The position numbers and the translations under genes are program-made. Of a DNA stretch of 64,000 nt, positions 49,708 to 59,342 are shown in pieces; positions within the stretch are counted from its first letter, which is position 1, and each line of letters opens with the position of its first letter. The notes below the pieces were generated by a model. It was not told the DNA's origin. It did no database searches and saw only the letters and a program-made list of their open reading frames with translations. This DNA is from Flavobacterium supellecticarium (GTDB lineage: Bacteria; Bacteroidota; Bacteroidia; Flavobacteriales; Flavobacteriaceae): contig NZ_SSNZ01000006.1 of assembly GCF_004801375.1 (NCBI RefSeq), positions 124,001 through 188,000 on the forward strand. Reading direction: 5' to 3'.

Positions 49708-52700
49708 TTAAAAGTTAGTGCAAGTATCTGCTGCTATAGTATAGGTTGAACCTCCACTATTATGACAGTAAAGACGTACACAACAAGTCGTATTCCCCAT
49801 ACTCACCGTTAACTCTTTATAGCTTCCTAATGAGTTCGATGGAGGGGTCTGACCTGGAACTGGTAACCCACTAGGGAATGACCCCGACACACAGATATAT
49901 ACTATTCGATTGTTATTCGGATCTACTGTAATATTAGTAATATCTATCGGATCGGAATTAGGACCTATATAACTGGCTATTATATCGGTAGCTGTAATAG
50001 CTGCCGGGAATGTTAGCTTTACTCTTCTTATGGTTTCTCCTGAACAACTTCCTTCTGATCCTACTATTTCAAATGTATAGGCACAATTTGCCGGATCCGT
50101 ACTAGGCGGCGGCGGACAAGTCTCCTGGCGAACAGAAGCCGGAGCGGTAATCATTTCCCGTACTAATTTAACCGACTGACCCGTGGCTACTTTGATACTT
50201 CTCTTTCCGGTGTGCGAATGATTTGTCGAATAGTTTGTATTAGTCCCATTAAAACTAAAATGCGGTGGATTTACACTACTTGTTCGGCGTGTTTCTTCAA
50301 AACCATCAAACCCCATTTCCGAATATTTTGAATTCGAAGCCACTGCCATCGGCAACGTATAATTATAGCCATATTGCGCGGCGCTATATCGGTTTAAAGC
50401 ATCTTTATTTTCCAGTTCGGTTCCATACGGGCTGTATAAAGTGATACTACTCGCACTTTTCCAATTGGTCGTATTGGCCGTCCATAAACCATTAGCATAT
50501 ATATAAAACGGTACAAACTTCGCAAAGAAACCTTCATTTCTTGGATTGTTTACCGAAGTCGTTGCTGCATTTCTACTGGTTAAATAGGCATACGATTCCT
50601 GAGCTCTCCAATCGCCTTTGATGTTCCATAGGTACGGATTTACCCGTACCGCATACGGATAATTCGGATTCCCTTGTCCGTCAACAGCGCCACTTGTCGC
50701 AGGATCCGGATAATATGGTAAATTATGTTCCGATTGTGGTTTCCAGTAATCGTTATACACCACGGCACTGGCATTTAGTATTCTCGGGTTCGTACCTGAC
50801 GTGCCATCATACTGTAAAACACTCTGATCCAGAAATCCGATCTGATTCCCAGCATCTGTAATCGTAATCGGATTCTTCATCAATGTTATCGATGCCATCG
50901 AAGCCGCCTGTAAGTTTCGATACCCGGAACGCATAATTTTAAACGGAATACTACTATAGGCCGAGCATTTGTTAAAATAATTCCCGTCTTTATCCATTAA
51001 AAGAATCCCGGTACTACCATTATTAGAAGCAAAACCAACCACCCAAAGTCGGTTGACAAATAATGGTGTTGATGGAACAGCGGCAAGTGCCTGCATTTCA
51101 CCTTCGACAGGCTCTAATGTTGTGGCATTTTTAAGATATAACTCATCGCCCAAATGGAAATATTTTGTTACATCCTCAAAAGCACCAAGCCAGAAATACG
51201 GTTTGTCTGTTGGTGCACTTGAACCTCCTACAACAGTAGCCGTCAAATTCGGATGAATTTTTAATGCCCCTTCAATACCAATATTGGTACTCGCCAATCC
51301 CATACCGTCGTATTTCCAGTAGGCCGGATAGGTAAAGGCATAGTATTGGTCGTTATATTCGTTTGTGGTTTGCGTCAGGATTACCTCTCCGGAACTCGCA
51401 TCCCACGCCAGGTTTTTGGTTGAAACGCTTGATCCCAGATCATAAGCAATTTTCTCCACCAGTATTCCGGTTTTATGAACGTGTTTTGTAGTCACAGCCG
51501 TTCGCAATAAATTTTCATTATAGGAATATTTAGGTAATATCGTCGGTACAAATCCCGGGAACAATGTGAATATAAAGGCTCCGAGATTTCCGTCGAAACC
51601 AGCTAATTCCGATTCGGAACGGCTTTCGTTAAAATCATTAATCATATCATAATCCACGCCGAGTAATTGTCTTTTTACCTCGCCATTTTTATTAATGGTC
51701 TGTAAGTAATTATCCAGATTACCATTCGCATCGACATTATATTTATACTCGACTTTCGAAATCGGTTGCGTATTTCCTTCGGCATATACCTCCTGCGATT
51801 TTACTTTACCATTCATATCGTTGGTTTCGACTGAATAGCCCTGTGACATCGTTAAGTGGCTACGCACCATAAAACTAACCAATTGCGTAACAAAGCCCAT
51901 AAGCTGATTCGGACTTGGAATATCACTTTTTACATCCGGATCGGTAAAGTCCACTTTTGTAGGGAAATCATACGACGTATAATGTCTCGTAACCACCTTT
52001 CCAGTAGCATGTCTTTTAACCTCTTTATTGCCTTCTTTTCGAGGCAGGTTTTGTACCGTTACCTTCGAATAGGTAACCCGTGGTGCCGGGAAAAAGTTTT
52101 CCCCGAACGGTTTTTCCACATAATTGTTTTCTCTTGGTGCCGATATGTTTTGCGCATAGCTACCGCTATTCGGATATAACGGTTCCAAAAGGGCATTTTC
52201 GGCACTTCCGTTTGGCTCGTATGTCGCTACTCCACTTGATTTTTTATTATTCCCTTTACTATCACCATCATCATCATACGAATAGGTCTGACCATATTCC
52301 ATACTCGACAAGTCAGTTCCTCCGGATTGGGTTGAACTCAGCATCGAACCCCATTCGTCGCTTAAACGGATGGATTTAACGCGAAGACCGCCACCCAGTT
52401 TTCTTCCCTTACTGTTTTCCAATCGGATCCAGGATTTATCGGTTTTAAAAATCCGGGCACAACCTTTTCTTTCCAGTTCCCTGTTCGGTCCATCGAAAAT
52501 TCGGCTAATGGATTCAATACTACCCAACAGGTCGTTTACGATGGAAACAAAATTGGTATTACTATTATCGCCACCGATACTGTATACAATTCGGTTTAAA
52601 TAGGTTCTACCAAAACCCCAACCGGTTTTCGCAATCGGATTTACATTTTCAGGACCACCAGAACCATCCCGGTTTAATAATTTTAACGGAATGGCGACTA

Positions 52701-55700
52701 CCTTTCCATAATTATTAATGTTAACCACATTTATTTTTTGCGTATCCGTTTCTCCAATCTCAAAATACCCGGAAACATATTCGTATTGCGAAGCATTCGC
52801 TGTCATATTCATTAAAAACCGGAATTGAATCGCTTTGTCTAAATTTTCCCGCAAATAATTATGTACAAAATCCTCTCGTGTATTGATTCCACTGGCATCA
52901 TCAAGCTTTATATAAAGATATTTATTGTGACCAATTTCATTATATAAGGTATTCGTGATATCTCCCGACCCTGGATTCTTCGTACTTCCGGCACCAGCGA
53001 CCTTAAACATCTGCATCGCTCTTTTATTTTGAACGTACTGATAATCGTCACTTTCCGTTTCGATAGCAATGACACCACCTGATGGTAGCTGAACCGATTT
53101 TAGCGTCCAGGCTCCGGTATTGTTATCCGCTATTTGTTGATTACCCTGATCCACAAAAGGATATTCGGTATTGGACAATGCGGAATTAAGATTCCCACTT
53201 CCGGCCGGATTTACTTTATAATTCCCCCAAATATCAAAACCTTTCGGATCGTAGTCCGGATTGTTAACAGCATCATTCGTAATGGTATAATTATCCGGTT
53301 TGTTTTTTGATTTTTCCAATCCGTAATGAAACACATACGGCGTATACCTTCCCATGTTGGAATCGCGGTAGGTAAAAAACACCCGTTTCAACGTTAGCTT
53401 TCCTTTTGCCGGAGCCAATGAGTTTGGTGTGTTTTTACATAGCGAATAATCGTAATCAAAATGGGCAGTTTTAATCGGCTTGATAGCACTGTTAATTCCC
53501 GGATCGAAAATATCACCCGATGCATTGGTTACTTCCGGTCTGGAATACAATCGGATGGATTTGATTCGTTTCATTCGCTCTGTACCGGCACCGCCCTGTT
53601 CTCCCGCAACTCCTACAGCATCCAGTCGGTCTTCCAAATCAAAGAAAGCCACATGTGTTTTGGTACTGATTTTATCCAGATAGGTCAACTCTTTAATTCC
53701 GTATAGGTAGGTTCCTTTTTGATCGTCCTTATGTGAAATCAGTCCTTCGTTATACGTAGCCATATTTGCCTGGAACGGGATTCGCCACTTATAATTGTTA
53801 ACCGTTTTATAATCAAATTTTGTAAACGTTCCCAAATCGTTAAGACTTGGCCCGTTGCCATCCACATCCTCATAATCGGCCGATAAAACAGAAGTGATCA
53901 AATAACTATGCGCATACGGCGGCGTTGTAATTTTATTCAGGAATTTATCACTTCGACTCGTATTATTCCCTGATGTTGTACCGTTATACGGCACCAATCC
54001 GTTCGTATTATTTCCGGTTTGACCGGAAACATCAAAAGTAGCCTCTACTTTTCTCATGTTATAGGCTGTTCTACCATATACATAAGTAGAACCATCGGTT
54101 TGTAATACCTTAATTCCAGCCGTATGGTGGACTTTGGCACTGTCGTTTTTGATCACAAAAGGATCGCCTGCCGTTTCTTCGGCGGTTACTTTATGTACCA
54201 GCTGATTTCTCAGGTAACGCTTCGTTCTTTTAATTTTCGAATCGATAACATGGGAAACGCCATTATAACCTTCATAATACCTATTGGTTGTCATCCGGTT
54301 TTTGGTTCCACCATCTAATCCGATTCGCAAGGCTTTTTCCTTATGGATTTTATCAAGATAGATACTTTGCTCCGGATCCACAACGGTGCTTCCCACCAGT
54401 TTATAGGTTACCGGCTCATATTCCATTTTTTTCGTATCGGTACTGCTTTCTTTAAAATACTGCAGTACGTTATTATTGTTTACCCATCCGCCTGTAGTAC
54501 TCGTTGAAGGCGCTACTTTAAAGTCGACACCTGTGTGCGCTATATTTCCAATTCCAAATTCAACTCCAAGGCTTGCTCCTTCGCCATAATCTGTAACCTT
54601 ATCATTATACAGATAACTCACCTGAGAACGGTATGGGCGGAACATTCCCGACACCCCTTGTCCGTCAATATTATAGATATCGTAGGTATAATTGGTAACC
54701 GGTAAAGCTGTTGTATTTTCGGTAACGGTTCTTTCGTTTTCGCGGTTAAAGTCCAAAACACCGGCCTGAGCTCTTTTGTATTCCGTATTTTCATAACCGA
54801 AAGCTTTCTCTTTTCGATTGCGGTATTGCGACGCCACTTTCTGATAGGATCCATAACCTGATATTTGTCCCTGGAACTCCGTTAAAAAGAATTCGCTACC
54901 AAAAGCCCCGTTAAAGGTAAAACTTGTATTTTCGAAACCTACCCGTTTACTTGGGGTATAGCTCATATCATTAAAAGAAACACTCCCGCCTAAAGCTCCT
55001 GCTGCCTTTGTTTTTGAAGTGACCTGCGTTTCTCCTTTTTCCGTTTTCGAATATAGATTACTCATACGCTTTACACTAGCAGACAGGTTTAGATTTTCCA
55101 CCCCTTTTCTGCTACTGAATCCTAAACCTATAGTTCCGGTACCCTTTAAACTTTCGGAAGTTGTATTACTATCAAACTTTTCTTTTAATTTCGCAGATAT
55201 ACTAACCGTAGGATTCACACTGGCTCCTTCTGTAGCGGAACCGGTAAAATTTAAACCTACCGCTACATTTTCACTTAGCTGGAAGCTAAGTCCGAAGGAT
55301 GGTTTAAAGGTAATTCCTTCATAATTGTTGTATTGCACACCAAGTCCTACTCCGGGTTTGAAAGCGTCATAACCCGCAAAAGCAGCATTAAAACCAAAAT
55401 AGGTTCCCACGGTAATATTCTCCCGTAAATCATTTTCATACTGCATTACGTCACCTCTAAAATCATCGGGTAATCCACGTACCTGTCGTTCGATTTGTCC
55501 AACGTTTAGATTCCATCCAAGACCTACCCATGAGGCTTCCTGATCGGTAGTGATCCCGGCATTATAGGATAAGTTTAGCGGATATCCGCCGACATCCATA
55601 ATCGGGATATTATAATTAAAATCACCACTGGCCAGATCCACCATATCCGAAGTTCCTATAGGCGTAAAGGAATTAAACTCGGGTTGCGACGGACCACTGG

Positions 55701-55806
55701 TTAAAGCGTACATATGGATGGGTTGCGTGATTTCGACAAACATCATCAACGCTAAATACCATGCGACAACTTTAGTAAACTTGCTGTTTCGGATTTGTTT
55801 TATCAT
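49708..55806 (-). CDS. Large SpvB-like exported protein of the RHS operon
   Basis: The 2032-residue protein has an N-terminal signal or anchor (residues about 12-35). An SpvB/Tc-like opening follows: DLASGDFNYNIPIMDVGGYP and SYNAGITTDQEASWVGLGWN. The rest is a long beta-rich chain with YD-like fragments and a Cys-rich C-terminal end (SVRQETCPPPPSTDPANC). No RHS core or toxin tip is present. It may be the shell or surface partner that works with the 3918-residue RHS protein, much as SpvB/TcB parts precede RHS parts. It overlaps the upstream lipoprotein gene by 4 bp. Function is not known. Confidence 0.7.
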   Translation of the reverse strand: MIKQIRNSKFTKVVAWYLALMMFVEITQPIHMYALTSGPSQPEFNSFTPIGTSDMVDLASGDFNYNIPIMDVGGYPLNLSYNAGITTDQEASWVGLGWNLNVGQIERQVRGLPDDFRGDVMQYENDLRENITVGTYFGFNAAFAGYDAFKPGVGLGVQYNNYEGITFKPSFGLSFQLSENVAVGLNFTGSATEGASVNPTVSISAKLKEKFDSNTTSESLKGTGTIGLGFSSRKGVENLNLSASVKRMSNLYSKTEKGETQVTSKTKAAGALGGSVSFNDMSYTPSKRVGFENTSFTFNGAFGSEFFLTEFQGQISGYGSYQKVASQYRNRKEKAFGYENTEYKRAQAGVLDFNRENERTVTENTTALPVTNYTYDIYNIDGQGVSGMFRPYRSQVSYLYNDKVTDYGEGASLGVEFGIGNIAHTGVDFKVAPSTSTTGGWVNNNNVLQYFKESSTDTKKMEYEPVTYKLVGSTVVDPEQSIYLDKIHKEKALRIGLDGGTKNRMTTNRYYEGYNGVSHVIDSKIKRTKRYLRNQLVHKVTAEETAGDPFVIKNDSAKVHHTAGIKVLQTDGSTYVYGRTAYNMRKVEATFDVSGQTGNNTNGLVPYNGTTSGNNTSRSDKFLNKITTPPYAHSYLITSVLSADYEDVDGNGPSLNDLGTFTKFDYKTVNNYKWRIPFQANMATYNEGLISHKDDQKGTYLYGIKELTYLDKISTKTHVAFFDLEDRLDAVGVAGEQGGAGTERMKRIKSIRLYSRPEVTNASGDIFDPGINSAIKPIKTAHFDYDYSLCKNTPNSLAPAKGKLTLKRVFFTYRDSNMGRYTPYVFHYGLEKSKNKPDNYTITNDAVNNPDYDPKGFDIWGNYKVNPAGSGNLNSALSNTEYPFVDQGNQQIADNNTGAWTLKSVQLPSGGVIAIETESDDYQYVQNKRAMQMFKVAGAGSTKNPGSGDITNTLYNEIGHNKYLYIKLDDASGINTREDFVHNYLRENLDKAIQFRFLMNMTANASQYEYVSGYFEIGETDTQKINVVNINNYGKVVAIPLKLLNRDGSGGPENVNPIAKTGWGFGRTYLNRIVYSIGGDNSNTNFVSIVNDLLGSIESISRIFDGPNRELERKGCARIFKTDKSWIRLENSKGRKLGGGLRVKSIRLSDEWGSMLSSTQSGGTDLSSMEYGQTYSYDDDGDSKGNNKKSSGVATYEPNGSAENALLEPLYPNSGSYAQNISAPRENNYVEKPFGENFFPAPRVTYSKVTVQNLPRKEGNKEVKRHATGKVVTRHYTSYDFPTKVDFTDPDVKSDIPSPNQLMGFVTQLVSFMVRSHLTMSQGYSVETNDMNGKVKSQEVYAEGNTQPISKVEYKYNVDANGNLDNYLQTINKNGEVKRQLLGVDYDMINDFNESRSESELAGFDGNLGAFIFTLFPGFVPTILPKYSYNENLLRTAVTTKHVHKTGILVEKIAYDLGSSVSTKNLAWDASSGEVILTQTTNEYNDQYYAFTYPAYWKYDGMGLASTNIGIEGALKIHPNLTATVVGGSSAPTDKPYFWLGAFEDVTKYFHLGDELYLKNATTLEPVEGEMQALAAVPSTPLFVNRLWVVGFASNNGSTGILLMDKDGNYFNKCSAYSSIPFKIMRSGYRNLQAASMASITLMKNPITITDAGNQIGFLDQSVLQYDGTSGTNPRILNASAVVYNDYWKPQSEHNLPYYPDPATSGAVDGQGNPNYPYAVRVNPYLWNIKGDWRAQESYAYLTSRNAATTSVNNPRNEGFFAKFVPFYIYANGLWTANTTNWKSASSITLYSPYGTELENKDALNRYSAAQYGYNYTLPMAVASNSKYSEMGFDGFEETRRTSSVNPPHFSFNGTNTNYSTNHSHTGKRSIKVATGQSVKLVREMITAPASVRQETCPPPPSTDPANCAYTFEIVGSEGSCSGETIRRVKLTFPAAITATDIIASYIGPNSDPIDITNITVDPNNNRIVYICVSGSFPSGLPVPGQTPPSNSLGSYKELTVSMGNTTCCVRLYCHNSGGSTYTIAADTCTNF

Positions 55807-56405
55807 AAGGCTATTTCTGTAAATGGATCTTTAAACTGGAATTTCAGGGTACCTTTTTTAAAAAGGTTATCTTTATAAATAAGTTGAATTTTGGCATTGG
55901 GATCGATGTTCGAAAAGAATAACATCACTTTCTGATAGGGAGTGATTTTATAACTTCTTTCGAATAAGGCTGCCGAACAGGGAATCGTATCTTTCTGATT
56001 GACCACGACCATAAAATCCTTTTCAATCGAAAACGACATGTATTTCACACCATCTTCATAGGAAATACCGGTATTCTCCGAATCTAAAATATCTTTTTCG
56101 TTTTCCTGCTGGAAGGTGAATTCGATAACCCGTTCGCGTTTATTCTGCTCATAGAGGGAATCGACAAAAATTAAATTCTCATTTCCTTTGTCTTTTAACA
56201 GGTAATACTGAATGGGTACTTCGGTTGCGGTAAAGTCGATTTTATCCACTTTCTGATTGTAGACTTTGGATTTCCAACCTATTTTTTCAAGGTTAAAGTA
56301 ACGTTCCCGGATTTCGGAATCGTCAATGCTTCCCTTTTTATCTTTAGCACAAGATAAAAGCAGTAGTAAAGAGAAAGCAGTAAAAAAGGTTTTAACTATT
56401 TTCAA
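55803..56405 (-). CDS. Lipoprotein, first gene of the RHS operon
   Basis: The 200-residue protein has a short signal peptide and lipobox (LLSC, Cys19). A beta-rich domain follows with no recognised family. It overlaps the SpvB-like gene by 4 bp and starts the operon, 88 nt downstream of a candidate -7 box. As a lipoprotein it may anchor or assemble the large partner proteins at the outer membrane; that is inference from operon position. Confidence 0.65.
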   Translation of the reverse strand: MKIVKTFFTAFSLLLLLSCAKDKKGSIDDSEIRERYFNLEKIGWKSKVYNQKVDKIDFTATEVPIQYYLLKDKGNENLIFVDSLYEQNKRERVIEFTFQQENEKDILDSENTGISYEDGVKYMSFSIEKDFMVVVNQKDTIPCSAALFERSYKITPYQKVMLFFSNIDPNAKIQLIYKDNLFKKGTLKFQFKDPFTEIAL

Positions 56406-56493
56406 GGCTTTAAGGTATAACCAGACAATTACAATTTACTTGTAGGTTGTAAAAATTGACCTTTCTCTGGGCACTGAAAGGATCAAACGGGCG

Positions 56494-56501
56494 CAAAAGT
56501 A
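56494..56501 (-). promoter_or_regulatory. Candidate -7 box of the RHS operon
   Basis: On the minus strand this reads TACTTTTG, matching TAnnTTTG. It lies 88 bp before the lipoprotein ATG. No good -33 element is visible, so support is moderate. The rest of the 56406-56790 gap shows nothing recognisable. Confidence 0.35.
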
Positions 56502-56790
56502 TTATTTTTTATATAAAGAATGTTTCTATATTGTAGCGAAAAGCTTATTTTTTCATCAATATCAACTAAAATTATGATTTATAGCACTTTATAAAAATCA
56601 CTTTAAAGTGATTATTTAAACAATGGGCACGATTTTACAACGAAAACCATACGGCTTGTTACACCACTCTTTTTTCTTTAAAAAAACACGAAATGGCTTA
56701 TTTTTTACAAACCATATCAATAAGGCAAGGTGAATATTTTACCCGGTAATAATTTTCTGACGTGCCAGATGTCAATTTAAAAAGATATTT

Positions 56791-56888
56791 TATACGCAAA
56801 AACATATAATTAAATCCGAAAAAGCTTTTTTATATCTAAAAACATATAATTAAAATATTTTCAGTATCTTTATATTCAAAAGCATATA
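56791..56888. promoter_or_regulatory. Three phased repeats upstream of hipB (candidate operators)
   Basis: The elements TATACGCAAAAACATATA (56791), TATATCTAAAAACATATA (56831) and TATATTCAAAAGCATATA (56871) start exactly 40 bp apart, close to four helical turns. The last ends 2 bp before the hipB ATG. The spacing on one face of the DNA suggests cooperative binding by the HipB-like protein and autorepression. Confidence 0.6.
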
Positions 56889-56890
56889 AA

Positions 56891-57088
56891 ATGGATTCAA
56901 TTGCTGACTTTGTAAAAAAGAGACGTAAACAGGCCGGACTTACGCAGGAGGAGTTTTCATTGCGAGCCGGTGTCGCTCTAACGGTGGTTCGAAAAATAGA
57001 ACAAGGCAAGGATAATTTAAGTCTATCGAAGGTCAATCAGGTTTTAAAAATGTTCGGGCATGTAGTAGGCCCAATTCAGGAGCAATAG
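56891..57088 (+). CDS. hipB: HipB-like XRE antitoxin / autoregulator
   Basis: The 65-residue protein is one HTH domain: FVKKRRKQAGLTQEEFSLRA, then TVVRKIEQGKDNLSLSK. In hip modules HipB binds operators and tethers or neutralises the kinase. It precedes the split HipA genes by 1 bp and follows three phased repeats, which are the natural candidate operators. The short length fits HipBST-type HipB. Confidence 0.85.
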   Translation: MDSIADFVKKRRKQAGLTQEEFSLRAGVALTVVRKIEQGKDNLSLSKVNQVLKMFGHVVGPIQEQ

Positions 57089-57089
57089 T

Positions 57090-57425
57090 ATGAGAGAGGG
57101 AATTGTAAAATACAACAACATCGTAGCCGGTTTATTACAGGAGCTTGACAATGGGGAATATGAATTTAAGTATGACGACACTTATATCAAAACATTTCCC
57201 GATGCTTTTGTCTGTTTTACGATGCCGGTGCGTAAAAATCCGTACCGAAGTAAAACACTGTTTCCTTTTTTTGATGGTTTGATTCCCGAAGGATGGCTGT
57301 TAAACATTGCTTCTGAAAGTTGGAAAATCAACAAAAATGACCGTATGGGACTCCTGTTAGCCTGCTGTCAGAATGCTATTGGAGCCGTAAGTGTTCACCC
57401 AATAAATCCAGATAAAAATGCGTAG
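57090..57425 (+). CDS. hipS: HipS-like protein (HipA N-terminal domain alone)
   Basis: The 111-residue protein corresponds to the N-terminal subdomain of HipA: VAGLLQELDNGEYEFKYDDT, then FPFFDGLIPEGWLLN, the conserved region of that domain. In E. coli O127 the HipBST system has a separate HipS that acts as the antitoxin for HipT. Here the domain is likewise separate, between hipB and the kinase gene. It overlaps the kinase gene by 8 bp, so translation is coupled. The functional assignment follows the family; neutralisation in this organism is inferred. Confidence 0.75.
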   Translation: MREGIVKYNNIVAGLLQELDNGEYEFKYDDTYIKTFPDAFVCFTMPVRKNPYRSKTLFPFFDGLIPEGWLLNIASESWKINKNDRMGLLLACCQNAIGAVSVHPINPDKNA

Positions 57426-58362
57426 ATGTCTTTATTGTTATCAGGAATTAGACTCTCTGGAAGGTGATTATCATGCCAAATGTAACAAAGCCTTTTTTGG
57501 ATCAAACGAAGCACCAATACTTCCTTACCGACTGGAAGACATGGCAAAACTGGCCAAAGAAGCCATTGAACAATCGGTAACCATTCCCGGAGTTCAACCT
57601 AAATTATCGTTAGGCTATATTCAATCGGAATTAGGAAAAGGACATAGCGGACGTTTAACCATCCTGGACGCACTGGAAGGAAACTATATTCTAAAACCTC
57701 AAAATCCGGATTACAAACAGATGCCTGAAAACGAACATGTTTCGATGAAACTGGCGGAGTTGTTTAAAATCGGCTGTGTTCCTTCCAATATGATTCGTCT
57801 GGCTTCCGGTGAGTTGTGCTATATTACAAAACGCATCGACCGACCAGCTCCCAATACTAAAATTCACATGATCGATTTTATGCAAATTTTAGAATTGGAA
57901 GACAAATACAAAGGAACGATGGAACGGGTTGGAAAGACTGTTGGCGAATTATCGGCAAATACCTTACTGGATAAAGTGCGTTTTTTTGAACTGGCTTTAT
58001 TCAACTTTATCATTGGGAATAACGACATGCATTTAAAAAACTTTTCGATGTTTTTGTCGGACATTGGTTGGGTATTGTCACCCGCTTATGATCTACTCAA
58101 TGTAAAAATGATTTTACCAAAAGACGAAGAAGACACCGCGTTATTTTTAGGCGGCAAAAAAAGTAATTTTAGCAAAGTGTATTTTGAGCGTTTTGGTGTT
58201 ATTTTGGGATTAAACGAAAAGCAAATCCGTTCTGTTTACAAACGATTGGAAAAATGGCTTCCACAGGCGGTACGCCTAATTGAAATTTCCTTTTTAAACG
58301 AGGAAAAAAAAGCAACCTATAGCAATTTGATTACAACTCGTACCGGTTTACTTTTAAGCTAA
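57418..58362 (+). CDS. hipT: HipT-like serine/threonine kinase toxin
   Basis: The 314-residue HipA-like kinase has IPGVQPKLSLG (phosphate-binding loop), NYILKPQ (ATP-binding Lys), NNDMHLKNFSM (catalytic loop) and LSPAYDLLN (metal-binding Asp). HipA-family kinases phosphorylate aminoacyl-tRNA synthetases (GltX for HipA, TrpS for HipT), stopping translation. An N-terminal extension, CLYCYQEL ... YHAKC, looks like a small zinc-binding motif. This is common in Bacteroidota HipA proteins in my memory but absent from E. coli HipT. The target here is unknown. All key residues appear intact. Confidence 0.82.
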   Translation: MRRCLYCYQELDSLEGDYHAKCNKAFFGSNEAPILPYRLEDMAKLAKEAIEQSVTIPGVQPKLSLGYIQSELGKGHSGRLTILDALEGNYILKPQNPDYKQMPENEHVSMKLAELFKIGCVPSNMIRLASGELCYITKRIDRPAPNTKIHMIDFMQILELEDKYKGTMERVGKTVGELSANTLLDKVRFFELALFNFIIGNNDMHLKNFSMFLSDIGWVLSPAYDLLNVKMILPKDEEDTALFLGGKKSNFSKVYFERFGVILGLNEKQIRSVYKRLEKWLPQAVRLIEISFLNEEKKATYSNLITTRTGLLLS

Positions 58363-58384
58363 AACACGATTCACAAAAACATAA

Positions 58385-58419
58385 AAAAAAGCGAAGCCCC
58401 GAGAAGCTTCGCTTTTTTA
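58385..58419. terminator. Bidirectional terminator between hipT and the Tdi1-like gene
   Basis: GCGAAGC and GCTTCGC form the stem, with A-run before and T-run after. It would stop both the hip operon and the converging minus-strand gene. Confidence 0.8.
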
Positions 58420-58444
58420 TTGTTATCAAAATGTCCCGTTCTTT

Positions 58445-59041
58445 TTACTGATGTAATTGCGATACTAATTCCAGATGTGTTTTAAAATCAAACAATTCCA
58501 TATTAGAAACGCTCTCCTTACCTCCTAAAGCTAGTGCCAAGGAATACCCCGCGCACTTATCATGCGGAATATGCTTAAATTTTTCCATTACAGCAAACTC
58601 TATTTTACCATTACAATCATCCAACCAAAATCCAGAAGCTGGCAAATCCCATTCAACTAAAACATTAAAGCTTGTTGAAATAATATTTTTCTGTCCTGTA
58701 TGAATATTTAAAAACGCTATGTTTTTTCCAAAGCTATATTCCTCCCATAAAAACAAACATCCCGTTGCCGTTCTTGCAAAAACTTCTGCCTTGTCGGACA
58801 CCTCAGGAAAACTCCTGGCGATTTGGTTGTATTCCTTAGGATTTAGTAAGGCAAATAATCCTTTCTTATACAAACAAAAACCATATTCTTTCCAAATATC
58901 GGTTATAATATCGGCGTTGTCTTTATCCGCCATTAAAACACCTTCATACTCGGCAATCAAATTGTTATCGGCTACTGCATAGTTTTCGGATTCTTCCATA
59001 AAACCCATAAAAGATTTATAGATTATTTCAAATTCAGTCAT
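58445..59041 (-). CDS. GAD-like/DUF1851 (Tdi1-type) immunity protein
   Basis: The 198-residue protein has the GAD-like and DUF1851 layout: GFCLYKKGLFALLNPKEYN, then AEVFARTATGCLFLWEEYSF and FLNIHTGQKNIIST. This matches the family that includes Tdi1, immunity to the T6SS DNase Tde1. It is separated from the eCIS effector and its immunity gene by 301 bp that include a terminator, so it is not their direct partner. It is probably an orphan immunity gene that protects against neighbours' toxins. It is AT-rich. Confidence 0.75.
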   Translation of the reverse strand: MTEFEIIYKSFMGFMEESENYAVADNNLIAEYEGVLMADKDNADIITDIWKEYGFCLYKKGLFALLNPKEYNQIARSFPEVSDKAEVFARTATGCLFLWEEYSFGKNIAFLNIHTGQKNIISTSFNVLVEWDLPASGFWLDDCNGKIEFAVMEKFKHIPHDKCAGYSLALALGGKESVSNMELFDFKTHLELVSQLHQ

Positions 59042-59342
59042 TTAAATTTTACTATTTACGTTTACTATTCTTTTTACACTTAATGAAAGCATTTTATATG
59101 GATCGCTAAATAGTTGTAAAAACAGCTATACTTCCTTGCTTCGTTCATTGGGATCCTATGGAACTATTCGCCGATCTGCCTCCAATCATTTGATGATTAT
59201 CTCTGATTTATTGCTCAATAATTCTGACTAAAATTAAGTCTTTTTGTTTAACCGACTATTTAAAAATAAAAAAAACGGCAAGCGTAAAAGCTTGCCGTTT
59301 GACTTTATTCTTCCTTAATGGGAATCCTACTTTATAAATGAA
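59042..59342. other. Gap between immunity genes
   Basis: Apart from the terminator at 59273-59300 it shows no gene, repeat or promoter I can identify. It is not similar to the other spacers in the window. Confidence 0.4.
59273..59300 (-). terminator. Terminator of the eCIS effector operon
   Basis: AAACGGCAAGC and GCTTGCCGTTT form a perfect 11-bp stem with a 6-nt loop. On the minus strand a T-run follows. It lies 42 bp past the end of the candidate immunity gene. Confidence 0.8.
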
